A DNA stretch of 64,000 bases from JANSYL01 sp963921255 (GTDB lineage Bacteria > Pseudomonadota > Alphaproteobacteria > Rhodobacterales > Rhodobacteraceae). The stretch lies in the NCBI GenBank assembly GCA_963921255.3, contig CAWUEW020000003.1:1674001-1738000 (forward strand), written 5' to 3'. A program made the position numbers and the translations under genes. Below the pieces are notes generated by a model. The model was not told where the DNA came from. It searched no databases and was given only the letters and a program-made list of their open reading frames with translations. Below are positions 1-7,235 of this stretch, one piece after another (positions within the stretch are counted from its first letter, which is position 1; each line of letters opens with the position of its first letter).

Positions 1-1174
1 TCAGGGCCAGGATCCCGAACCAGATCGCCGCCTCTTCCGGCGTCAACGCGTAGCCGAGAATCACGAACTCGAGCGACATGATGATCGGGAAGAAGATCGG
101 GATCGTCAGCAAGATCATGCTGAGAGAATCCATCACGCAGCCGAAGATCAGATAGGCGACCAGCATGACCGTGAGGACCGTCAAAGGTGCGAGACCAGAG
201 GCCGCGATCCAATCGACCAACTGTGCGGGGGCTTGTGTGAACGCGAGGAACGAGTTGAACAGTTGCGCGCCCCAGACGATGAAGAAAATCATCGCCGTGG
301 CCTGGGCGGTTGCCAGAACGCTGTCCTTGAACCCGGCCCAGGTCAGCCCCCCGGTTGCCCATCCGTAGAGGCCGGTCAGAACGGCCCCGACAGCCGCCCC
401 CTCGGTCGGGGTAAAGAGTGCCTGCACGCCGTCCTGCGTCCAATCCCAATCCGCCGCGATCCCGCCCATCACGAGGCCAAAAATCACGACTACAGGCCAA
501 ATGCCGGCCAGGGTGCGCATCCGTTGGGCCATGGGCACACGCTCGGCCGTGGTCGCACTGTCCGGGCGCACGCGGACGTACACGGCCACCGTGATCATAT
601 AGCCAATCGCCGCCAGGATGCCCGGGATCAGCGCGGCCACGAACATCTTGACGATGTTCTGCTGTGCGAGGATCGCGTAGATCACCAGGATGATCGACGG
701 CGGGATCAGGATGCCCAAGGTGCCGCCCGCGGCCAGAACGCCCGTGCTCAAGCTGTCCGAGTAGCCGCGCTTGCGCATTTCGGGCAGGGCCACCTGCCCC
801 ATGGTCGACGCCGTGGCCAGCGACGATCCGCAGACCGCACCGAAGCCGGCACAGGCCCCAACGGACGCCATGGCCACGCCCCCCTTGCGGTGACCCAACC
901 AATCGCTGGCGGCCTGAAACAACGCCCCGGACATGCCGGATTTCGTCGCGAACTGCCCCATGAGCAGGAACAGGGGAACAATAGACAGGCTGTAGCTTTT
1001 GAACGTGTCGTAGGTCAGGGTCTTGAGCTGGCTCAGCGTGGCGGACGGGCGTCCCAACACGATCCAGGTTCCGATAAAGCCTGCTGCAGCCATCGCGACG
1101 CCGATCGGCACCCGCAAAAAGATCGCGACAAGCATCAGCGCAAACGCAACAAGCGCCAGTTCCAATCCGGTCAT
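1..1174 (-). CDS. dctM: TRAP transporter large permease, DctM-like (3' end outside the window)
   Basis: This is the large membrane subunit of a tripartite TRAP transporter, the part that moves an organic-acid type solute across the inner membrane using a sodium gradient. The minus-strand reading frame is open from an ATG at 1174 to the left edge, about 391 codons, so the stop codon is not in the window. The translation is almost all hydrophobic helices and contains the family signature GTLGILIPPS near residue 145 and a glycine- and serine-rich stretch CGSSLATASTMG just before it. Its ATG overlaps the dctQ stop in an ATGA arrangement, so the two are translationally coupled. The solute is unknown. 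Confidence 0.93.
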   Translation of the reverse strand, partial: MTGLELALVAFALMLVAIFLRVPIGVAMAAAGFIGTWIVLGRPSATLSQLKTLTYDTFKSYSLSIVPLFLLMGQFATKSGMSGALFQAASDWLGHRKGGVAMASVGACAGFGAVCGSSLATASTMGQVALPEMRKRGYSDSLSTGVLAAGGTLGILIPPSIILVIYAILAQQNIVKMFVAALIPGILAAIGYMITVAVYVRVRPDSATTAERVPMAQRMRTLAGIWPVVVIFGLVMGGIAADWDWTQDGVQALFTPTEGAAVGAVLTGLYGWATGGLTWAGFKDSVLATAQATAMIFFIVWGAQLFNSFLAFTQAPAQLVDWIAASGLAPLTVLTVMLVAYLIFGCVMDSLSMILLTIPIFFPIIMSLEFVILGYALTPEEAAIWFGILAL

Positions 1175-1764
1175 ACCGCCTGCTCCTGCCCCTGCGCGAC
1201 CCAGTTCCAAGACCGCCAGACCGTGTAGAGCGCCGTCACAAAAAAGAAAGCAGCGCCCAACCACGACAGGCCGTAAGGAATCCAGACCGGGATCTCCAGT
1301 TCATAGGTCGTTTCCGCGAAGAACGGGCGGTACCCCATGCCAAGCACCTCGCGCATGCCGTCACTTCCGTAGGGGAATTTCTCACCAAACCCCAGAAACA
1401 GTCGCCACGCGATGATGTAGGCCACGATGGTCAGAAGGATGTCGCCAATCAGGCCGGACAGCGCTTTCAGCCGCGGGGGAAGGGCCTGCACCACGATGTC
1501 GACCGCCACGTGCCCCTTTTTCAGTTGGCACCACGGCAGGAAGGCGAAAACGGCAATCGCCGTGCCGGCCTCGACAAGCTCATAGTCGCCGGTGATGGGC
1601 CCGAAGAACGCCACGCCATCCAGGGCGCGTCCGATGATGGAGGCGCAGACCATCAGCGCGATGGCGCTCAGAAGGAAGCCGCCCGCATAGGCCAGCACCC
1701 GCGCGACGCGCTCGATCACGCGGCCGGTCGCGGCCTCTGCCCGTGGTGCCAGTGCGAATGCCAC
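1171..1764 (-). CDS. dctQ: TRAP transporter small permease, DctQ-like
   Basis: This is the four-helix small membrane subunit that pairs with DctM. The protein has four hydrophobic segments, with the typical DctQ stretch FAFLPWCQLKKGHVAVDIV after the second. The start is uncertain. A GTG at 1764 has a GGGCAGGG-type ribosome site and does not overlap the upstream gene. A TTG at 1812 would lengthen the protein to 213 residues and overlap the flavin monooxygenase by 23 bases, but has no ribosome site. The GTG is preferred. The stop overlaps the dctM start by four bases. Confidence 0.88.
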   Translation of the reverse strand: MAFALAPRAEAATGRVIERVARVLAYAGGFLLSAIALMVCASIIGRALDGVAFFGPITGDYELVEAGTAIAVFAFLPWCQLKKGHVAVDIVVQALPPRLKALSGLIGDILLTIVAYIIAWRLFLGFGEKFPYGSDGMREVLGMGYRPFFAETTYELEIPVWIPYGLSWLGAAFFFVTALYTVWRSWNWVAQGQEQAV

Positions 1765-1789
1765 TGTCTTGCCCTGCCCTTTTGCGCTG

Positions 1790-3052
1790 CTAGAGAAGCG
1801 CGTCGATATCAACCAATGGCGGGCGCGCGTTCAGTGCATCGACGTCGAACCCGGCCACCGCTTTGTAGCGTCCGGCGATCTGCGTCAACTCCTCCCGGCT
1901 GATCACATCCTCAACGTGATGGAACCCATGGGGTGCGCGCGCGGCCACTTCATCCAGCACCTTGTCAGGCCCATCGCCGCGATTGGCAAGGACCACCTTG
2001 TTCACATCTTCCCGGCGCAGCGCGTCATAGGACGCCAGCGCCTCAGCATTCGCGCCGTGGATCTTCAGTTCGCGCGCCAAAACACGGGCGTCGATGATCG
2101 CCTGGCTCGCCCCGTTCGAGCCGATTGGATACATGGCATGGGCTGCGTCACCCATCAGCGTAACCCGACCGAAGGACCATTGTGGCAACGGATCGCGATC
2201 GACCATCGGATATTCCCAGATGCCTTCGGCGTTTTCGATCAACCACGGAATATCCAGCCAGTCAAAATCCCAATCTGCGAATTGCGGCGCGAAATCTGAC
2301 AAGCGCCCTTCCCGCGTCCAGTCTTGCCGGTCCCACGGGAAATCTGGGGGCATGGACAAATCGGCGATCCAGTTGATCCGCACCCGCCCGTCGCCATGCT
2401 CCTGGATTGGGTAGCAAACGAATTTCCGATCCTTCGTGCCCGCCATCGCCATCGAGCGCCCGGTCAGGAACGCGGGTCCATCGGTGATCCCACGCCACAT
2501 CATCGTGCCGCCCCAGACCGCACCGGTTTCCTGCGGGAACAAGATCTCGCGCGCGGTCGAGTTTATGCCGTCCGCCGCCACGAGGACGGACGCGTCCTGC
2601 CGGTCGAGTTTCTGGCCCGTGTCCCGATCTTCGAACTGAACCTGCAATCGCGCGCCGGTGTCCGCCCAATCGCTGAGCGCCTTTCCGGTCTCCACCACGT
2701 TGCCGGCCCTGGCCAACAGCGCGTTCAGCAGCAGGAACTGCAATTCTCCGCGGTGGATCGAGTATTGTGGCCACTGGTAGCCTGCCGCCTTGCCGCGCGG
2801 CTCGGCCCAGATGGGTCGCCCCTGGGCCGAGAAATACGCAACCTCGGCCGTGCGCAATCCGATGGCTTCTAGGTCCTCGGCCAATCCCAAGTCATAGAGT
2901 TCGCGAACGGCGTGCGGCTGCAAATTGATCCCCACGCCCATGGGGCGCAATTCGCGCACCGCCTCGACGATGCGGAACGGGATCCCCAATTGGTGCAACG
3001 ACAGACCCAAGGTCAGGCCGCCGATACCAGCGCCCGCGATCAGTACCGTCAT
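1790..3052 (-). CDS. FAD-dependent aromatic-ring monooxygenase family protein
   Basis: This 420-residue class A flavoprotein monooxygenase is of the kind that hydroxylates small aromatic or heterocyclic compounds with NAD(P)H and oxygen. Family motifs are visible: the N-terminal FAD-binding GAGIGGLTLGLSLHQLG at residues 7-23, the DG motif VAADGINSTAR near residue 160, and the GD motif LMGDAAHAMYPIGSNGASQA near residue 300. The general layout resembles salicylate-hydroxylase and PhzS-like enzymes, but the substrate cannot be read from sequence. It lies between the GH88-like gene and dctQ in a TRAP operon, so it may act on the imported compound. That link is inference. Confidence 0.82.
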   Translation of the reverse strand: MTVLIAGAGIGGLTLGLSLHQLGIPFRIVEAVRELRPMGVGINLQPHAVRELYDLGLAEDLEAIGLRTAEVAYFSAQGRPIWAEPRGKAAGYQWPQYSIHRGELQFLLLNALLARAGNVVETGKALSDWADTGARLQVQFEDRDTGQKLDRQDASVLVAADGINSTAREILFPQETGAVWGGTMMWRGITDGPAFLTGRSMAMAGTKDRKFVCYPIQEHGDGRVRINWIADLSMPPDFPWDRQDWTREGRLSDFAPQFADWDFDWLDIPWLIENAEGIWEYPMVDRDPLPQWSFGRVTLMGDAAHAMYPIGSNGASQAIIDARVLARELKIHGANAEALASYDALRREDVNKVVLANRGDGPDKVLDEVAARAPHGFHHVEDVISREELTQIAGRYKAVAGFDVDALNARPPLVDIDALL

Positions 3053-3152
3053 ACCGGACCTCTTGCTTGGGAAAAGGTGTCCAGGCGGCCTCCCCTCCGC
3101 CTGGACCGGAGGGATGGGGGCATGCTCCGGCCCACCCTAAAGCCCTCCAAAC

Positions 3153-4247
3153 TCAACATGGGACGTACCCTTCCTCGAGATAGCTCAGCGCCATCAAAAG
3201 GTATGCTGTGCCCCAAATCAACTCTGACCGGTCCGCAAATTTGCGGGGACGGTTAAAACACCCGTCGACCAAACGTCCCGTTGGTCGCACATGCTTGACC
3301 ATGGCGGCAAGCATCGGCTCGATCATCTGGGTAAATTCGGTCGTCTCGGTGTTTTCACACGACACGGCCATTCGCGCAAGTTGTTCTAGAACAATCGCGC
3401 TTGCGGACGTATCGCGTGGCCCGTCCGGATCGTCGAAGTCCCATGGCGGGACATCGCTGCCGACCTTGCCCTGCCAATACCCAAACGTGGCGCGGGCCGC
3501 ATCGCGATACCGTGTCTCGCCGTAGTCCTGCCAGCCACGCAAAAACCCGGCGATGGCCCAAGCCTGCCCGCGGCTCCAGCAACTGTCGTCATGCACGCCA
3601 AGCAATGTGAAGTGTCGGAGGATCCGGTCATCGGTCTCGTGGTACTCGAGGAACTCGACCGTCGATCCGTCGGCCCGAAGAAAGTCGCGGATCGTCACAT
3701 CCAGCATGCGCTTGGCCCCGTCGGCAAAGACCGGGTCGCCCGTCTCAGGACCGGCCCAGAAATCCAGCCGCAGGTTGGGATGCACGTTGTCGACCGCCAC
3801 GATCCGGCGCGAGGCCAGCGTCGTCGACTTGACCTGGACCTCGTGCCCGATCGGCATGGCGCCGTTCTGGGGGATTGCCATGGACCGCACCGCGTAGGCG
3901 GCGGCCAAGGCCAAGGTCCGTAATCGCGGATCACCGGTTTCCGCGTAGAGCCGTGCCGCGGAGTAGTAGAACCTGTGTCCGCGAAACTGGTCGTCCTTTT
4001 CGAGCTTTGGGCGCAACCACTCCGTGCGCTCGCGGGCTTCTTCGATCAATTCGGGACGCCCCTCCAGACGTCCCGCAATGCGCAGACACTCGACCCAGTG
4101 ACCGCCGCACCAATCGCCATCGGGAACGGTTTCCCAAGCGCCCATATCCGGATCGGCGTGATAAGGCCACGCCGACCCGATCTGTTCCCGGGTCTCCTCG
4201 ACCCGCGCCAGAAGCGCCGAGATCAATGCAGTGCGATCCATGGCCAT
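3153..4247 (-). CDS. GH88-like unsaturated glucuronyl hydrolase family protein
   Basis: This 364-residue protein resembles family 88/105 glycoside hydrolases, (alpha/alpha)6-barrel enzymes that cleave the 4,5-unsaturated uronic acid left by polysaccharide lyases by hydrating its double bond. Supporting motifs are CWSRGQAWAIAGFL near residue 225, WDFDDPDGPRDTSASAI near 270 and an Asp-containing VDNVHPNLRLDFW near 150. It has no signal peptide, so it probably acts in the cytoplasm on an imported sugar acid. It follows dctP by 55 bases across a strong hairpin. Being placed inside a TRAP operon suggests the transporter handles a uronate-type compound, which is inference. Confidence 0.75.
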   Translation of the reverse strand: MAMDRTALISALLARVEETREQIGSAWPYHADPDMGAWETVPDGDWCGGHWVECLRIAGRLEGRPELIEEARERTEWLRPKLEKDDQFRGHRFYYSAARLYAETGDPRLRTLALAAAYAVRSMAIPQNGAMPIGHEVQVKSTTLASRRIVAVDNVHPNLRLDFWAGPETGDPVFADGAKRMLDVTIRDFLRADGSTVEFLEYHETDDRILRHFTLLGVHDDSCWSRGQAWAIAGFLRGWQDYGETRYRDAARATFGYWQGKVGSDVPPWDFDDPDGPRDTSASAIVLEQLARMAVSCENTETTEFTQMIEPMLAAMVKHVRPTGRLVDGCFNRPRKFADRSELIWGTAYLLMALSYLEEGYVPC

Positions 4248-4263
4248 GCCCCGAAAGACAGAA

Positions 4264-4295
4264 AGGCCGGGCGCACGGTCACATGCGCCCGGCCC
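4264..4295 (-). terminator. Intergenic hairpin between dctP and the GH88-like gene
   Basis: A perfect GC-rich stem (GGCCGGGCGCA with TGCGCCCGGCC) closes a loop of about eight bases just after the dctP stop. Only a short TTTCTG follows on the minus strand, so it is more likely a partial terminator or an RNA-stabilising hairpin that keeps binding-protein mRNA above that of the downstream genes. This is common in solute-binding-protein operons. Confidence 0.6.
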
Positions 4296-4302
4296 TCAGC
4301 GT

Positions 4303-5361
4303 TTAGTTGGCGGCAGTGTACTGGTCGACGAGGCCACGCGCCGTTTCGACCATCTCGGCACCTGGAAGGCCAATGCCGTCCATTTCCGCAATCCAACGCG
4401 CCGTCACATCGGCGCCTACGGTTTGCAGTTCGGATACGACATCGTCGCCCAAGGTCACGATGGTGTTCCCACGCGCCGTAATGGCGTCGAAGGCCAGATC
4501 GTCACCTTCGTCCATCGCGCGCCCGGCCCAGGCCGATGTTTCGACGCCCGAGTTGGCGTCGATCACCGCCTTAAGGTCATCCGGCAGCGAGGCGTAGGTG
4601 TCCGGGTTCATCGCCCAGATGAAGTACGTGTTATAGAGCGCCCGGTCGCCGCCGATTTGCGTGTGACTGCCGGCAAGCTCTTCGACACGGAGCGCCGGAA
4701 CGACCTCCCACGGGATCACGCCGCCGTCCACCACACCACGGCTGAGCGCTTCGGGGAAGGCCGGCACGGGCATGCCCACGGGCGTTGCGCCCAACTCTTC
4801 CAGCAGGGCGTTGGCCATGCGCGATGGGCCGCGCAACTGCAGACCGTCAAAGTCGGCAACTGCTTCGATCGGGTCGCCCGACAGGTGGATCACACCGGGG
4901 CCGTGCACATGCACCGCCATCAGATGCACATCCGAGAACCGCGTGTCGGCCAGATACTGCTGCGTGAAGTCCCACGCCGCCATGCTGGAGGCTTCGGCCG
5001 ACAACGACGTCATGAACGGAAGTTCCATCGCTTCGGCTTCGGGGAAGCGTCCGGGCGTGTAAGCCGGGATGGCCCACCCGCAGTCGATGACGCCATCGCG
5101 GATCTGGTCATACAGCGCCGGCGGCGCACCGCCCAACTGCATCGCCGGGTAAAGCTCGACGTCGATCCGGCCACCGGACTGTTCTTCGATCGCGGCGGCC
5201 CAAGGCTCCATAAAGAAGCGCGGCACAGACCCCATGGGCGACAAGAAATGCTGGCAGCGCAAGGTCACTTCTGCCTGGGCGCTGGCGGCGCCGGCCCCAA
5301 GCCCCGTGGCCAAACCAAGGGCGACCAGCCCCACGGCTGCCGTGGTGAAACGATTACTCAT
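4303..5361 (-). CDS. dctP: TRAP transporter periplasmic solute-binding protein, DctP-like
   Basis: This is the periplasmic binding protein that delivers the solute to DctQM. The start at 5361 has a strong ribosome site (GGGAGGAAG, 5 bases upstream) and gives a 352-residue protein with a classic signal peptide ending near AGAASAQA. Longer starts would place residues ahead of this signal. The mature part has DctP-family features: RCQHFLSP near the N-terminus, the LRGPSRMANALLEELGATPV segment that carries the arginine usually contacting the solute carboxylate, and VDGGVIPWE. It heads the minus-strand operon. A direct repeat CACTTGT-CACTTGT lies about 150 bases upstream (5508-5521) and could be an operator, though no regulator gene is in view. 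Confidence 0.9.
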   Translation of the reverse strand: MSNRFTTAAVGLVALGLATGLGAGAASAQAEVTLRCQHFLSPMGSVPRFFMEPWAAAIEEQSGGRIDVELYPAMQLGGAPPALYDQIRDGVIDCGWAIPAYTPGRFPEAEAMELPFMTSLSAEASSMAAWDFTQQYLADTRFSDVHLMAVHVHGPGVIHLSGDPIEAVADFDGLQLRGPSRMANALLEELGATPVGMPVPAFPEALSRGVVDGGVIPWEVVPALRVEELAGSHTQIGGDRALYNTYFIWAMNPDTYASLPDDLKAVIDANSGVETSAWAGRAMDEGDDLAFDAITARGNTIVTLGDDVVSELQTVGADVTARWIAEMDGIGLPGAEMVETARGLVDQYTAAN

Positions 5362-5642
5362 AGTCTTCCTCCCTTTGCCGGTCGTTTTCCGACAGGCCTT
5401 TGATCGCGGTTGGAGGAGGTCGCGCGGGTCGCTTGAGTTTCCATCAAGCCGATCACCGATCCTGCTTCCCCCCGCCGATGGCAGCATCCTTAATCACGGG
5501 GCACCACTTGTCACTTGTTTTTTGGGCGCTTTGCGGATGCGTCCGTGGGACACTGTTTCACTGCCTTGACCTCCCTCCGCTGATCAGGCACGGGAGAGGC
5601 GCGCGCCACGGCAGGAGCGCCAAGATAGGTAGACATTCCAAT

Positions 5643-6221
5643 ATGCTGAGGCGCCTGTACGACTGGACCCTTGGGCTGGCCCGTCACCCCAAAGCCTTGT
5701 GGGCCTTGGCCGGCGTCAGCTTCATTGAAAGCTCCTTCTTTCCGATCCCCCCCGACATCATGATGATCCCCATGATCCTGGCCGCCCCCCACCGGGCTTT
5801 CTGGATCGCGACGGTGTGTTTGGTGTCGTCGGTTCTGGGCGGGATCGCGGGCTATGCCCTCGGCTACTTCGCCTTTGAAGAACTTGGGCGTCCGATCTTC
5901 GAAGCCCTGGGCAAGACCACCGCCGTCGAAGACTTCAATGCCCGCTTCAATGATTTCGGGTTCTGGGCCGTTCTGGTGGCTGGCCTGACGCCGTTCCCTT
6001 ACAAGGTGATCACGATCATGTCCGGCTGGACCGGCCTGCCGCTGACGACGTTCATCGTGACGTCCATCGTCGCACGTGGCCTGCGGTTCTTCATCGTGGC
6101 CGGCCTTCTGTGGAAGTACGGCGAACCCATTCGCGAGTTCATCGAGAAGCGATTGGGCTTGATGTTCACGCTGTTCGTCCTTTTGTTGATCGGCGGGTTT
6201 TATGCATTGAGGTTCCTGTGA
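5643..6221 (+). CDS. yqaA: YqaA/DedA-like inner membrane protein (SNARE-associated family)
   Basis: This small inner membrane protein (192 residues) of the YqaA/DedA superfamily belongs to a fold linked to lipid transport and membrane homeostasis. The N-terminal segment FIESSFFPIPPDIMMIP and the conserved GLTPFPYKVITIMSG are diagnostic, and four or five hydrophobic helices are evident. The ATG at 5643 begins the recognisable domain. The frame is open further upstream, but that part is unlike the family. The stop overlaps the dsbB start by four bases (GTGA), so the two are probably co-translated. Confidence 0.85.
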   Translation: MLRRLYDWTLGLARHPKALWALAGVSFIESSFFPIPPDIMMIPMILAAPHRAFWIATVCLVSSVLGGIAGYALGYFAFEELGRPIFEALGKTTAVEDFNARFNDFGFWAVLVAGLTPFPYKVITIMSGWTGLPLTTFIVTSIVARGLRFFIVAGLLWKYGEPIREFIEKRLGLMFTLFVLLLIGGFYALRFL

Positions 6222-6706
6222 TCCAGGACTTGGCAACCCGCCGCAATCTGATCCTTCTGGCCGGCCTCGGCTCGTCAGGATTGCTGCTTGGCGCGTTTGG
6301 GTTTCAGTACATCGGGGGGCTGGCCCCCTGTGCGATGTGTCTGTGGCAGCGCTGGCCGCATGCTGCGGCGCTTGTGCTGGCTGCACTCGGCGCCGCCGTT
6401 CCCGCCACATGGGTGACCCTTCTGGGCGCCGTCAGCATGGTCGGCAACGCCGGGATTTCCCTGTTCCACACAGGCGTGGAACGGGAATGGTGGGTGGGCC
6501 CGAACACCTGTGGGCAATCGGCGGCGCAGGATTTGTCATCGCTTTCGGCCAGCGCCCTGCTGGACACCTCGACCGGCCCGGAGCTGGTGTTGTGCAATCA
6601 GGTCGCGTGGGAGTTCATCGGGCTGTCGATGGCATCATGGAACGGGCTGATTTGCCTTGGCCTCGCTGGCGTTTGGATCGTCGCCGCGCGTCGCCCGGCG
6701 AGCTAG
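6218..6706 (+). CDS. dsbB: Disulfide bond formation protein B
   Basis: DsbB is the inner-membrane enzyme that reoxidises DsbA and passes electrons to quinone. This 162-residue protein has four membrane helices, the first periplasmic redox pair in APCAMCLWQRWPH, and later periplasmic cysteines at CGQ and LCNQVAW that fit the second pair. The start is a GTG at 6218 overlapping the yqaA stop. The first in-frame ATG is well inside the protein, after the first helix. There is no dsbA nearby. Confidence 0.85.
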   Translation: MIQDLATRRNLILLAGLGSSGLLLGAFGFQYIGGLAPCAMCLWQRWPHAAALVLAALGAAVPATWVTLLGAVSMVGNAGISLFHTGVEREWWVGPNTCGQSAAQDLSSLSASALLDTSTGPELVLCNQVAWEFIGLSMASWNGLICLGLAGVWIVAARRPAS

Positions 6707-6770
6707 CGACCCCACATCCACCACGATGCGCGGGCATCCAACCCTGCCCAATACGGCGTGTGGCCCCTCC

Positions 6771-7034
6771 TCAGTGATACGTGAACTCACCCGTTACGTT
6801 GCGCCACTCGCCCGGGCCGATCAGTTTGCGATGAACGAACCGCACAGAATGGAGCGGACCGTCAATCTCGGTTTGCCAGAACGAGATGAAATCAAACAGC
6901 TTGGGATAGTCGGGCCCGAGATCATAATCCTGCCAGACAAAGGTATTCAGGATGCTCTGATAATCCGGTAGCCGATAGGTCATTTCCGCGGTTGTCAGGC
7001 CATAGCCCTTGAGCATCAGTTCCGTCTCTTGCAT
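6771..7034 (-). CDS. usg: Usg family protein
   Basis: This is a small soluble protein of 87 residues of the Usg family, first noticed next to tryptophan genes in other bacteria and still without a proven function. The core fits the family well: GYGLTTAEMTYRLPDYQSIL, then FVWQDYDL, FDFISFWQ and LHSVRF. The ATG at 7034 has a good AAGAGGTG ribosome site. A longer frame to 7121 is open but lacks family similarity. It is divergent from gyrA, with about 200 bases between them. Confidence 0.82.
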   Translation of the reverse strand: MQETELMLKGYGLTTAEMTYRLPDYQSILNTFVWQDYDLGPDYPKLFDFISFWQTEIDGPLHSVRFVHRKLIGPGEWRNVTGEFTYH

Positions 7035-7160
7035 GTGCGTGGCACCTCTTGATGTTGCCTCTTCCACGGGTTCAGCATGCCCCGGATTCTCTAAATTTCC
7101 AGAAAAACAATCTGTTAGCAACCGCAGACCGTGGCTGCCAATCCCAGGGGCCGCGACTCA

Positions 7161-7189
7161 TTGCACCCCATATCCCGTTCCCGTATATT
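7161..7189 (+). promoter_or_regulatory. Probable sigma-70 promoter of gyrA
   Basis: TTGCAC and TATATT are separated by exactly 17 bases, and the -10 box ends 46 bases ahead of the gyrA start. This is the best promoter match in the usg-gyrA divergent gap. Confidence 0.5.
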
Positions 7190-7235
7190 AGCAGACAACA
7201 AGATATAGAGCATTCGCAGTTCAGCAGGCCAGGCA

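Noticed and set aside
4231..5403. 390-residue plus-strand frame over dctP
   Set aside because: A shadow of the dctP gene, with no domain and no ribosome site.
5400..5642. N-terminal extension of the YqaA-like gene
   Set aside because: The added residues are unlike the family and overlap the dctP promoter region. The start at 5643 gives a normal-length protein.
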